This document shows, in pieces, positions 25,184 to 32,888 of a stretch of DNA of 64,000 nucleotides. The stretch is from Pantoea sp050157905 (GTDB lineage: Bacteria > Pseudomonadota > Gammaproteobacteria > Enterobacterales > Enterobacteriaceae). The stretch is taken from contig NZ_JBKIWZ010000001.1 of NCBI RefSeq assembly GCF_050157905.1, positions 3,748,992-3,812,991 on the forward strand. The letters run 5' to 3'. The notes under the pieces are model-generated. The model was not told where the DNA came from. It did not search any database and saw nothing but the letters and a program-made list of their open reading frames with translations. Position 1 is the first letter of the stretch. Every line of letters begins with the position of its first letter. A program made the position numbers and the translations under genes.

Positions 25184-25885
25184 ATGAGCACCAGAAGGGA
25201 AATTAAGGATGGGGCACTCTTTGACGTACTCGACAGAGGCCTGGTGTATACCGAGGTTCTGGGCTGGATTGATATGGGCCATGCCCGTGGCAATGATGTC
25301 GCTGCGCTGAGGCGTCAGTTCGCGGAAGGCGAGCGTAGCGGCCAGCCATCGTATTCAGTCATGTACCGGCAGGATATGGGCATACTGAAGTTCAAATCGC
25401 GGTTTGGGGTCGGCAAATTCTCTCGATGGGAGATAAAGCGAGGCCGGAGTAGCGATGAGATCAACAGAATGATGCTGGCGATGATGATGAACACCGCGTC
25501 CAGATTCGAAGGCCTGCAAAGCTTGCGGTCATTCTCATGGTATACCGATAGTGGTTTTAGTGGTGAAGATTTGGTGTCTGATCTGTTCGGGTTTTATCGG
25601 GCTATCATACCTGGCCGGTATGGCTATCAGCTCAGGCCAGTCAGCGATGGTTCAGCGATTCGCCGCTGGGATTACTACGGTGCTATCGGTTCCCATAAAA
25701 ACCATGGATTCCGTCCGATCCTTTTTCCTGACCCGGATGAACCATGCGTGCGGCACCAGCCATATCTCGCCACTCTTCCACATTTTATGACCTGGCTCAG
25801 GCCATGGAACGATTTCACATCCGGAACCGTTAGAGTCGTTACCCATGATGGGACATCCCTCTCATTAATGGGCAATACGCAATGA
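25184..25885 (+). CDS. Conserved protein resembling DUF4056, unknown function
   Basis: 233 residues without signal peptide. EVLGWIDMGHARGNDVAALR near residue 25 resembles the opening of DUF4056 proteins; later blocks are RFGVGKFSRWEIKRG, TDSGFSGEDLVSDLFGFYRA and FRPILFPDPDEPCVR. The repeated aromatic motifs suggest a globular enzyme-like domain, but no catalytic signature is clear to me. It begins an operon: its stop overlaps the next start by 4 bases. Upstream, 24932-25183 separates it from the divergent HNH gene and holds no other gene. Family assignment is from memory and tentative. Confidence 0.65.
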   Translation: MSTRREIKDGALFDVLDRGLVYTEVLGWIDMGHARGNDVAALRRQFAEGERSGQPSYSVMYRQDMGILKFKSRFGVGKFSRWEIKRGRSSDEINRMMLAMMMNTASRFEGLQSLRSFSWYTDSGFSGEDLVSDLFGFYRAIIPGRYGYQLRPVSDGSAIRRWDYYGAIGSHKNHGFRPILFPDPDEPCVRHQPYLATLPHFMTWLRPWNDFTSGTVRVVTHDGTSLSLMGNTQ

Positions 25886-26307
25886 AGAACCTGATTAAGT
25901 GGTGTGTGGCTCTGGCTGCCACCGTGCTGACCTGTGGCGGTCTGTTTACCGGGTTTATCGCGTCAGGTTCGAATGACGTTATCGTTTACACACAACGCGA
26001 TTTTTTTAAATACCATATACTGACAGACCCCGATATTGAAAATGCCCCGCGTATAACGGACAACTACTACTTCGAATCGCACCCTGGCGACGGTTATTCT
26101 CCTTCAAATAGCATCGTATTTAAGGGGGCAACAGAGACGGCACCGCTGCGCGCTTATCTCGAAAAGCTGGGATACGTGAAGCAAACGCGCAGTCTGGGTG
26201 AGAAGGAGATATGGGCAAAGCCTGATAAGTCAGATGGGGATCTGTTCTTTCTGTATCTTGATCTCATAACCCATCAGGTTGAGCTTACTAAGGTTATGAA
26301 CAATTGA
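25882..26307 (+). CDS. Small secreted or membrane-anchored protein, unknown
   Basis: 141 residues. A basic start and hydrophobic stretch (MKNLIKWCVALAATVLTCGG, LFTGF) form a signal anchor or signal peptide. The rest is soluble (DVIVYTQRDFFKYHI, YLEKLGYVKQTRSLGEKEIW, LDLITHQVELTKV). No family recognised. Overlaps of 4 bases at both ends tie it to its neighbours. Confidence 0.65.
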   Translation: MKNLIKWCVALAATVLTCGGLFTGFIASGSNDVIVYTQRDFFKYHILTDPDIENAPRITDNYYFESHPGDGYSPSNSIVFKGATETAPLRAYLEKLGYVKQTRSLGEKEIWAKPDKSDGDLFFLYLDLITHQVELTKVMNN

Positions 26308-27104
26308 GTCGCCTGAACCCGAGATTGTTAAGGCTATGCCGCTCGCTGCCGCTGGTCATCGCGCTGCTGCTGACAGGATGCGCCCGCTCTGACGCGCTGT
26401 GGACGGTCACGCATGACCTCTGCATGACTAACTATCACTACCGGCGCGATCCGGCTCCCTGCCAGCAGGTCTACCAGCCGCAGGACAGTAGCCAGGGCTT
26501 CAGCATCATCCAGAATCCTCGTTACAGGCTGCATTTTCTTCTGGTCCCCAATATAGCGATCTCTGGCATTGAGAGCATCACGCTATCGCGCCCCGGACGT
26601 CCCGACTATTTTGGTTACGCCTGGCTTATGCGTTATCAGCTGATGGCGGCCTATGGGGCCAGGGTGCCAGAGGATCGACTCGGCATGGCGCTGAATTCCG
26701 CTTATGGCCGTAGCCAGAATCAGCTACATATTCATCTGACCTGTCTGCGGACGGATGTTTATCGGCAGCTTCAGGCCGAGCGTCCTTACATTCAGGATGA
26801 GTGGCGACCCTTGCCTGACCGCCTGCTGAAACATACTTACTATGCCCGTCGCGTTATGCAGCCGACGGCGATGGGGATCTATCCTGTCAGCTCTGTGGCG
26901 CGTCATCTCCGGCTGTCGCCGCCGCAGCTGGCGGAATGGGGTGTAGCGCTCATCCCGGCGACGTTCTCAGGCGAAAAAGGGTTTATTCTGCTGGCTACCC
27001 GACGCGGTCTGGATAAGGGCAATCGGGCCTCCGTTGAGTCGCTACTGGATAAGCGCTGCGCGATCCTGTCAACGCCGCCAGCAGAGGTTTCAGCCAGCGA
27101 TTAG
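26304..27104 (+). CDS. cdh: CDP-diacylglycerol pyrophosphatase
   Basis: 266 residues. It hydrolyses CDP-diacylglycerol to phosphatidate and CMP at the inner membrane. The HIT-like motif NQLHIHLTCLR around residue 145 carries the catalytic histidines, and RSQNQLHIH, YARRVM and GFILLATRR match E. coli Cdh in order. The N-terminus is a signal anchor with a possible lipobox (LLLTGCARS). The only start that keeps the whole signal is TTG at 26304 inside the overlap TTGA with the previous stop. It is thus translationally coupled to two proteins of unknown function. Confidence 0.88.
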   Translation: MSRLNPRLLRLCRSLPLVIALLLTGCARSDALWTVTHDLCMTNYHYRRDPAPCQQVYQPQDSSQGFSIIQNPRYRLHFLLVPNIAISGIESITLSRPGRPDYFGYAWLMRYQLMAAYGARVPEDRLGMALNSAYGRSQNQLHIHLTCLRTDVYRQLQAERPYIQDEWRPLPDRLLKHTYYARRVMQPTAMGIYPVSSVARHLRLSPPQLAEWGVALIPATFSGEKGFILLATRRGLDKGNRASVESLLDKRCAILSTPPAEVSASD

Positions 27105-27114
27105 CCAGACACCA

Positions 27115-27276
27115 TTACCCCGAACTTTCAGCAGGCTGACCCTCACCCAATCCTCTGATCGCCGGAATCAGGCTGATGGCGAGAGTGACAATAACGATCG
27201 CCAGCGCAGAAAAGATCAGCACATGGCACATGCCGTAACGCAAGGCCAGTCCTTCAGGAGATCGCCACGAAAGAGC
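27115..27276 (-). pseudogene. C-terminal remnant of an MFS-type transporter
   Basis: The minus-strand frame reads LALRYGMCHVLIFSALAIVI, then VTLAISLIPAIRG and a short hydrophilic tail to a stop at 27115. One complete hydrophobic helix with this context looks like the last helix of a major facilitator protein. A stop closes the frame upstream at 27277, so the remainder is lost. Confidence 0.45.
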
Positions 27277-27512
27277 CTACCGCATCACAGGTACAGACCC
27301 GCGTCAGCTTCTTTTGGGGGATGTGCCTCTGTAACGCATGGGCTAAGCTCACGCCGGATAGCCCGGACATCATCCTGGCCTTTATGAATCGGGAAATCAG
27401 ACAGCCTTGCCCGGCGTACTGGATCTTCAGCAATGTGGACAGGCCACACCCTTCATAAACATCCTCACCTGAACAGATCCTTTGCATTGACAAGGGGCTG
27501 GATTGCAAATCA
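27277..27512. other. Degenerate sequence, possible second gene remnant
   Basis: No intact gene. On the plus strand, 27346-27460 contains LTPDSPDIILAFMNREIRQP then CPAYWIFSNVD, which looks like protein sequence but has no start or recognisable family. Together with the transporter relic this marks a scar between the cdh operon and yecA. Confidence 0.3.
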
Positions 27513-27535
27513 AAGGGCTGCTTATCGCAGCCCTT
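27513..27535 (-). terminator. Terminator of yecA
   Basis: Stem AAGGGCTGC/GCAGCCCTT with loop GATAA on the minus strand, 8 bases after the yecA stop, followed by TTTG. Confidence 0.7.
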
Positions 27536-27542
27536 AAAACAA

Positions 27543-28211
27543 TCAGTGCAGGCAGCACTGCTTATATTTTTTACCGCTGCCGCACGGGCAGGGATCGTTG
27601 CGGCCTGGCATTTTCTCTGCCGACACGGGCTTCTGCGGAACCGGAATGGCTTCAGGCTGAGAAATCCAGTGGTCGTGCAGCGCCAGGGCCGCCGGACGAA
27701 TCGCCTCAATGCTGGCTTCCATCTCTTCCGGTGTCAGGGCGTCGATTTTGTCGAGGTTCTCTTCCGTGCCGTGCAGGGCGATGGCGTCCAGCGCAGGCTG
27801 CAGCTCTGGCGGCAGACCAGACCAGTCGCTCAGCGAGACACCGCGCATGTAGCCAAAGCACCACTCTTCCACCACGGTAAACTCCAGACCTTCCATCTCG
27901 CGGATGCCAAACAGCGGTTCGAACTGCTCCGGGAATTCCGATAAGCGGTCAGCCACGTCATTCATGTGCTGGAAGCACAGCGACATAAAGCGGGTCATTT
28001 CGCGCTCATTGCTCCATTTGGGAATATGCTTCTCGCCACCCCACAGCGCGACCAGCCACTGGCTGGGTTCGATGGTCACGGGGCCAGAGAGCACGGCAGT
28101 CAGCAGACCATCCAGCTCGGAGACATCAATAATTGACGCTTCGCTGCCATATTTTTCCAGCATATCTTCCAGCCATTGCAGCTCTTTTTCAGACAGTGGG
28201 CCTTCTTTCAT
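27543..28211 (-). CDS. yecA: UPF0149 family protein YecA with SEC-C metal-binding tail
   Basis: 222 residues, nearly the E. coli YecA length (221). The helical UPF0149 domain spans residues 8-180 (ELDGLLTAVLSGPVTIEPSQ, WCFGYMRGVSLSDW). The C-terminus is a SEC-C motif, GRNDPCPCGSGKKYKQCCLH, which binds zinc or iron and, in SecA, contacts SecB and the ribosome. YecA is reported to bind ribosomes in E. coli; a metallochaperone role has been proposed. It stands alone with its own terminator. Confidence 0.92.
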   Translation of the reverse strand: MKEGPLSEKELQWLEDMLEKYGSEASIIDVSELDGLLTAVLSGPVTIEPSQWLVALWGGEKHIPKWSNEREMTRFMSLCFQHMNDVADRLSEFPEQFEPLFGIREMEGLEFTVVEEWCFGYMRGVSLSDWSGLPPELQPALDAIALHGTEENLDKIDALTPEEMEASIEAIRPAALALHDHWISQPEAIPVPQKPVSAEKMPGRNDPCPCGSGKKYKQCCLH

Positions 28212-28450
28212 GCGGTTGCCTCCCGGGCGTATCAGATTTCAGCGTGGCGTTAAGCCTTAAAACCGCAGCAGTGTACACCCTTGCGGGCCACAAGACAGCT
28301 AACCCCGTTGCGGCGTCGCGGGCGGTTAAACTGCATTTAGCCGCTGTTTCCGGTCGTTAAGCAGGCGATAGCGGGCTGCACTTTATGGTACATTTTTGCG
28401 CTACCGCCCGCCTGATACATGCTTTAAAGCGTTAAGTTAATGATTAAAAA

Positions 28451-29704
28451 ATGAAAAATGGACTTACTCTCTGCCAGGCGGATGCCGGGTTACGCGTGAG
28501 GTCTGTCTCTCTTCACCCGTGGGCCAGCAGAGTGCTCAGGCTGTTCACGCCAGTTATCCTTTTCCTGCTGGCAGGCTGCGGCACCCTGTCGCAGACCTCC
28601 GCGCCGGTAAGCGATCGTGTTTATCTTACGCATGCCACCTTTGACGAAAACGTCGATGACATCGTGCAGCATTACATGCAGCAGAAGCAGGTTCCCGGCA
28701 TCAGTATTGCGGTCATCCATCATAATGGGCCGACCCGCTTTTATCCCTTTGGCGTCACCGACCGCGTGCATCGCCATCCGATCACGCCGGATACCCTGTT
28801 TGCGCTGGGATCGCTGAGTAAAGGCGTAACGGCAGAGGTGATTATCCAGCTGGTGGAGCAGGGCAGGCTGCGCTGGAGCGATACCCTGGCCGATTTGTTG
28901 CCTGAAAAGGTCACGCTGAGCGCGGATGCGCGGCGCATCACCTTGCTGCAGCTGGTGACCCATACCTCCGGTCTGCCGCGTCAGGATATGGATCTGCCGA
29001 TGCTGGCGCAGTTTATCGGTTATCTGGGTACGGGCGAGAACTTCTATGGCAATCTCGACAGCGACACGCTGCTGAGTTATCTGGCCGATTTCACCGCGCC
29101 CGCCGTGCGCGTGCCGCACTACTCAAACCTGGGCTATGCGCTGCTCGGTTATATCCTGCGCACCCGTTTTCATCAGGACATCCAGACGCAGGCATCAGCG
29201 CTGATCTTCGCGCCGCTGAAGATGAATCAGAGCAGTTTTGTGCCGGAAACGCTCGCGGGCTACCCGCTGCGCGCGCTGGGGCATGCCGGCGATCAGCCGA
29301 AATTTATCCGTCGCGGTGCGCTGACGCCCGACTGGCATTTTCACGGTAACATGGTGGCCGCAGCCAGCCTCTACAGTAATGCGCGCGACTTAAGTACCTA
29401 TCTGCGCGCGCATCTGCGTGCGACCGGCGACAGGTCGCGGGATCGTGCGTTCGCCGCAGTCGGGCAGGCGTGGTATCAGCAGGGCTCGCAGACGCAGAAT
29501 ATTGCCTGGGTGACTGACAGGGTCGGCGGGCAGCAGATCACCTATCAGGTAGGTTATATCGGCGGTTACGCCAGCTTTATCGGCTACGATAAACAAAACG
29601 GTAATGCGATATTGGTACTGCAGAACGGTTTTAACTGGAGCAACTATTTGGGCATTGCGCTGTTGGTCGATCTGGCAACTCAGGATAAAGTGGTCTCGCA
29701 GTAA
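28451..29704 (+). CDS. Class C beta-lactamase-like serine hydrolase, lipoprotein
   Basis: 417 residues from ATG 28451; a GTG at 28496 would shorten the signal to a more usual 28 residues. The lipobox LLAGC (about residue 40) predicts lipid attachment. The serine hydrolase motifs are SLSK (about residue 117, nucleophile Ser and Lys) and YSN in VPHYSNLGYALLGYIL (about residue 225). The family includes AmpC and AmpH; with these motifs a DD-peptidase or esterase role is as likely as drug resistance. Promoter not identified in the 239 bases upstream. Confidence 0.85.
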   Translation: MKNGLTLCQADAGLRVRSVSLHPWASRVLRLFTPVILFLLAGCGTLSQTSAPVSDRVYLTHATFDENVDDIVQHYMQQKQVPGISIAVIHHNGPTRFYPFGVTDRVHRHPITPDTLFALGSLSKGVTAEVIIQLVEQGRLRWSDTLADLLPEKVTLSADARRITLLQLVTHTSGLPRQDMDLPMLAQFIGYLGTGENFYGNLDSDTLLSYLADFTAPAVRVPHYSNLGYALLGYILRTRFHQDIQTQASALIFAPLKMNQSSFVPETLAGYPLRALGHAGDQPKFIRRGALTPDWHFHGNMVAAASLYSNARDLSTYLRAHLRATGDRSRDRAFAAVGQAWYQQGSQTQNIAWVTDRVGGQQITYQVGYIGGYASFIGYDKQNGNAILVLQNGFNWSNYLGIALLVDLATQDKVVSQ

Positions 29705-29835
29705 CCGGTCAGCTGGCCTGTGTGCAGTGAAGTGAGCCGCGCTGTTTTCTCTGCAAAGTGCGTCAGCGCACCGGAACTGAAGTGCGATAAAAATTGTCTT
29801 TAGCCTGACTGTCAAAATTTAACGTGGAAATCATT

Positions 29836-30333
29836 ATGCGCAGGACTCAACGTGTACTTTTATCAATGGGATTACTGGTTGGCTCGCTGAGCCTGATCCC
29901 CGCGGTTCAGGCCGCTGGCGAAGCAACGGATAACGTTCCGCCACCGCCACAGGTTCAGCCCGCGAATCCGGGCACACAGCCTGCTGCGGGCACCGCTCAG
30001 CCGGATGCCGGTGCTGCGCAAAGCCAGGCGCCAGCCAGCTCACAATCCAATGATGGCATCACGCCAACCACACCTGCACCGTCTAACGGCGCGCGTCCGA
30101 ATTACGAACTGAGCACCATCATCATCGATTACAAAGAGTATAAAATCGGTGATACCGTGCCAGAGAAGTACACCGGCAAAACCTACACCATCGGTGAGTG
30201 GCAGAAGCGTAACCTGCCTGCGCCACAGGAAAATACCCACTGGGCGTACATCAACGCCAACTACATTCTGATTACCAATGACACCGGCAAGATCGTCATG
30301 GGTAAATCAGGTGATATCTTCTTCCGTGGCTGA
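29836..30333 (+). CDS. RcnB-family periplasmic protein
   Basis: 165 residues. Signal peptide MRRTQRVLLSMGLLVGSLSL with a VQA-AG cleavage site; the ATG at 29836 is preferred over GTG 29824. A Pro/Gln/Ala-rich low-complexity linker (residues 30-85) leads to an RcnB domain: IIIDYKEYKIGDTVPEKY, TIGEWQKRNLPAPQENTHWA, YILITNDTGKIV. RcnB proteins influence nickel and cobalt homeostasis; the linker is longer than in E. coli RcnB, so the role may differ. A strong terminator follows. Confidence 0.85.
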   Translation: MRRTQRVLLSMGLLVGSLSLIPAVQAAGEATDNVPPPPQVQPANPGTQPAAGTAQPDAGAAQSQAPASSQSNDGITPTTPAPSNGARPNYELSTIIIDYKEYKIGDTVPEKYTGKTYTIGEWQKRNLPAPQENTHWAYINANYILITNDTGKIVMGKSGDIFFRG

Positions 30334-30338
30334 GTGAA

Positions 30339-30368
30339 AAAGCCGGTCGTGATGACCGGCTTTTTTTA
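30339..30368 (+). terminator. Rho-independent terminator after the RcnB-family gene
   Basis: Stem AAGCCGGTC/GACCGGCTT with loop GTGAT and at least seven T. Confidence 0.9.
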
Positions 30369-30447
30369 GCGCCACCCTCTGGTTTTGCGGCGTCACCCGG
30401 CGGGCTGTGCTATACCTGTTAATCCACGCCGCAGATTCCACATCGGG

Positions 30448-31896
30448 TTAACCCGGCCAGTCCAGTAACCGGCCCAGCAGGCGCGTGGCCGCCGTGATTT
30501 GCGTGTCGCTGCTGTTGCCATAGCCCATCACCAGCCCGGTTCGCGCCGGTTCAGACAGATAAAAGGCCGAGAGTGCCGAAGGCGCGAAACCCGACTGAAG
30601 CAGTCTGCGGGCGATGGCCTCGTCATCCCGCTGCGAATCGAGCGGCAGCACCAGATGCATACCGCTTTCACCGCCCAGCAACGGCACGGCCCGCCCCGCC
30701 GCACGCTGCAGTTCACTGCGCAGCCATGTCTGACGCTGACGGTAGAGACGACGCATCTTGCTGAGGTGACGGCGATAATCCCCATTCAGAATAAAGCGTG
30801 TCAGCGCCAGCTGTTCCAGCCGGTTTCCGCCCCGCAGCAGCTGATTGAGTGCCGGACGCAGACGGCTGACGAGTGACGTGGGCAGCACCATGAAACCAAT
30901 CCGCAGCGCAGGAAACAGTGTCTTACTGAAAGAGCCGAGATAGATAACCGGTGCATTGCCGCTCATGCCCTGCATCGCCGTGATGGGTTCACCGTGATAA
31001 TGGAAGTCACCATCGTAATCATCTTCAATAATCCAGGCCTGCTGCTGGCGCGCCGCCGCAATCAGTGCCAGACGTCGGGCGGCGCTCATGACTGCACCGG
31101 TAGGGTACTGGTGCGTGGGCGTGGTGTAGATGAGACGGGGTGGCGTCAGCGCCCAGTCGGCTGGCCGGGGGGCCATACCCTGATGATCGGTCGGAATCGG
31201 CACCATGTTCAGTTCACCCGTCCGGAACGCCGCTCTGGCACCCCGATAGCCTGGCTCTTCGAGCCAGCCATAGTCGCCCGGATTGGTCAGCAGGGCGACG
31301 CACAGCATCAGCGCCTGCTGCGTTCCTTCGGTAATGACAATCTGTGCGGCATCACAACGCACCCCGCGTGTGATACGCAGCTGCTGCGCCAGCACGGCCC
31401 GCAGTTCGGGCTCGCCGGACGGATCGCCATAACCGAGCCGCTGCGGTGACGTCTGGCTCATGACCTGACTCATCGCCCGTCGCCAGGCCGCCATCGGAAA
31501 GTGGTTAAGGGCCGGGATGCCAGGTCGCAGAGGCAGTGCGCCGCTGTCGATCCATGGACTGTGTTGAAAGGCGTCAATCCGGTTTGCCAGGGGCCAGCTG
31601 TCGGGCATCGTCTCCTCCGCCTCTCTGACAGGCAGCGCCAGCGGGCTGACGCGGCTGCCCTGTCTGTCGCTGGTGAGATAGCCCTCTGCCTGCAACTGTG
31701 TCCAGACGTTAAGCACGGTATTGCGCGACACACCCAGCTCCAGGGCCAGCTGCCGGGTGGCTGGCAACCGTGAACCGGCCGCCAGCTGTCCCTGTAAAAC
31801 AGCCTGTTTTATGCGCTGATAAAGCTGCTGCTGCAGCGTCGTTCCGGCCGCCGTCGTTAAGGGCGCCAGCAGCAGGGTGGAGATCTCTGACGTCAT
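30448..31896 (-). CDS. MocR-type regulator (GntR HTH fused to aminotransferase domain)
   Basis: 482 residues. An N-terminal winged helix (residues 17-85: LYQRIKQAVLQGQLAAGSRL, SRNTVLNVWTQLQAEGYL) is joined to a fold type I aminotransferase domain, with the PLP lysine in YLGSFSKTLFPALRIGF and DDYDGDFHY. This is the architecture of PdxR, which controls pyridoxal phosphate synthesis, and of GabR and others. The divergent acetyltransferase gene begins 100 bases away and is the obvious candidate target. Confidence 0.9.
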   Translation of the reverse strand: MTSEISTLLLAPLTTAAGTTLQQQLYQRIKQAVLQGQLAAGSRLPATRQLALELGVSRNTVLNVWTQLQAEGYLTSDRQGSRVSPLALPVREAEETMPDSWPLANRIDAFQHSPWIDSGALPLRPGIPALNHFPMAAWRRAMSQVMSQTSPQRLGYGDPSGEPELRAVLAQQLRITRGVRCDAAQIVITEGTQQALMLCVALLTNPGDYGWLEEPGYRGARAAFRTGELNMVPIPTDHQGMAPRPADWALTPPRLIYTTPTHQYPTGAVMSAARRLALIAAARQQQAWIIEDDYDGDFHYHGEPITAMQGMSGNAPVIYLGSFSKTLFPALRIGFMVLPTSLVSRLRPALNQLLRGGNRLEQLALTRFILNGDYRRHLSKMRRLYRQRQTWLRSELQRAAGRAVPLLGGESGMHLVLPLDSQRDDEAIARRLLQSGFAPSALSAFYLSEPARTGLVMGYGNSSDTQITAATRLLGRLLDWPG

Positions 31897-31996
31897 GGTC
31901 TGCTCACGTGGATCTATGAATTCTACTGATTGTGGTACTTTTTAACCTGCCAGGGTAGTGGCAATCTGCTGACATCATCCGCAGCCGGGAGGCGAT

Positions 31997-32710
31997 ATGT
32001 CACAGCAGATCAATGAATATGGACAGCCAGTGGGGGCGTCTTTACCTGACTGGCAACCTCGTCCTGTACCGGAACATCAGGTTTTTACCGGCGAGAGCTG
32101 CCGGCTGGAACCGTTCAGTCTGGCACGGCATGGCGACGAACTGTTTGCATGCTGGTCCCTGGCGGAAGATGGCCGCGACTGGACATATATGTTTATGGGG
32201 CCGTTTAACGATCAACAGGCGTGGCTGGAGTATGCGCGTCAGCTCGAAACCAGCCGCGATCCGCTGCATTTCGCCGTTATCGATCTGGCTACGGAGCAGG
32301 CGATTGGCACGCTGTCATTAATGCGCATTCAGCCTGAACATGGCGTGATGGAGGTCGGCCATGTCGCCTTTTCACCGAGGCTGAAACAGACCCGGATGGC
32401 AACGGAAGCCCACTTTCTGCTGATGCGTTATGCATTTGAGACGCTGGGCTACCGGCGCTATGAGTGGAAATGTGACAGCTGCAATGCCCCCTCCCGCAAA
32501 GCGGCAACACGTCTCGGTTTCCGCTATGAAGGGGATTTCCGTCAGACCATTGTTTATAAAGGGCGTTCGCGTGACACCAGCTGGTTCTCCATTATCGACA
32601 GTGAATGGCCGCAGGTGAAAAGGGGACTGCAGCGCTGGCTGGCGGAAGATAACTTTACGGCTGACGGTCAGCAGCGCGAAAAGCTGGAGGCGCTGCGCAA
32701 TCGGGGCTGA
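31997..32710 (+). CDS. GNAT family N-acetyltransferase (RimJ/RimL-like)
   Basis: 237 residues; ATG 31997 follows GGAGGC. GNAT core elements: FAVIDLATEQAIGTLSLMRI, VEVGHVAFSPRLKQTRMATE (acetyl-CoA loop), FETLGYRRYEWKCDSCNAPS and RKAATRLGFRYEGDFRQTIV, as in acetyltransferases for proteins or small molecules. Substrate unknown. It is divergent from the MocR regulator, which may control it in response to pyridoxal phosphate or an amino compound. Confidence 0.85.
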   Translation: MSQQINEYGQPVGASLPDWQPRPVPEHQVFTGESCRLEPFSLARHGDELFACWSLAEDGRDWTYMFMGPFNDQQAWLEYARQLETSRDPLHFAVIDLATEQAIGTLSLMRIQPEHGVMEVGHVAFSPRLKQTRMATEAHFLLMRYAFETLGYRRYEWKCDSCNAPSRKAATRLGFRYEGDFRQTIVYKGRSRDTSWFSIIDSEWPQVKRGLQRWLAEDNFTADGQQREKLEALRNRG

Positions 32711-32842
32711 TCGGCCGCAGGCTATCTGTCAGGACAGCTGCCAATAGGATGGGGGGGCGCGCCTTGCTGAAAAATATCGATGACAACCGGTAATGCGCAG
32801 CGGCGTGCGGTGCGCGTCGCAATGGTTTGTGGCAGGCAGGGC

Positions 32843-32876
32843 CTCACGCCTCTGCGATCGTCCGCAGGGGCGTGAG
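32843..32876 (-). terminator. Hairpin at the 3' end of opgB
   Basis: Stem CTCACGCC/GGCGTGAG extended by CTGCG/CGCAG around a 6-base loop, 12 bases after the opgB stop. No U-run follows. Confidence 0.55.
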
Positions 32877-32888
32877 ACGGAAAAGGCG

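Noticed and set aside
25745..25765. Short match to the leuX 3' end (CGGCACCA) considered as right attachment site
   Set aside because: Only eight bases agree, inside a coding region; far too short for a P4-type attachment core.
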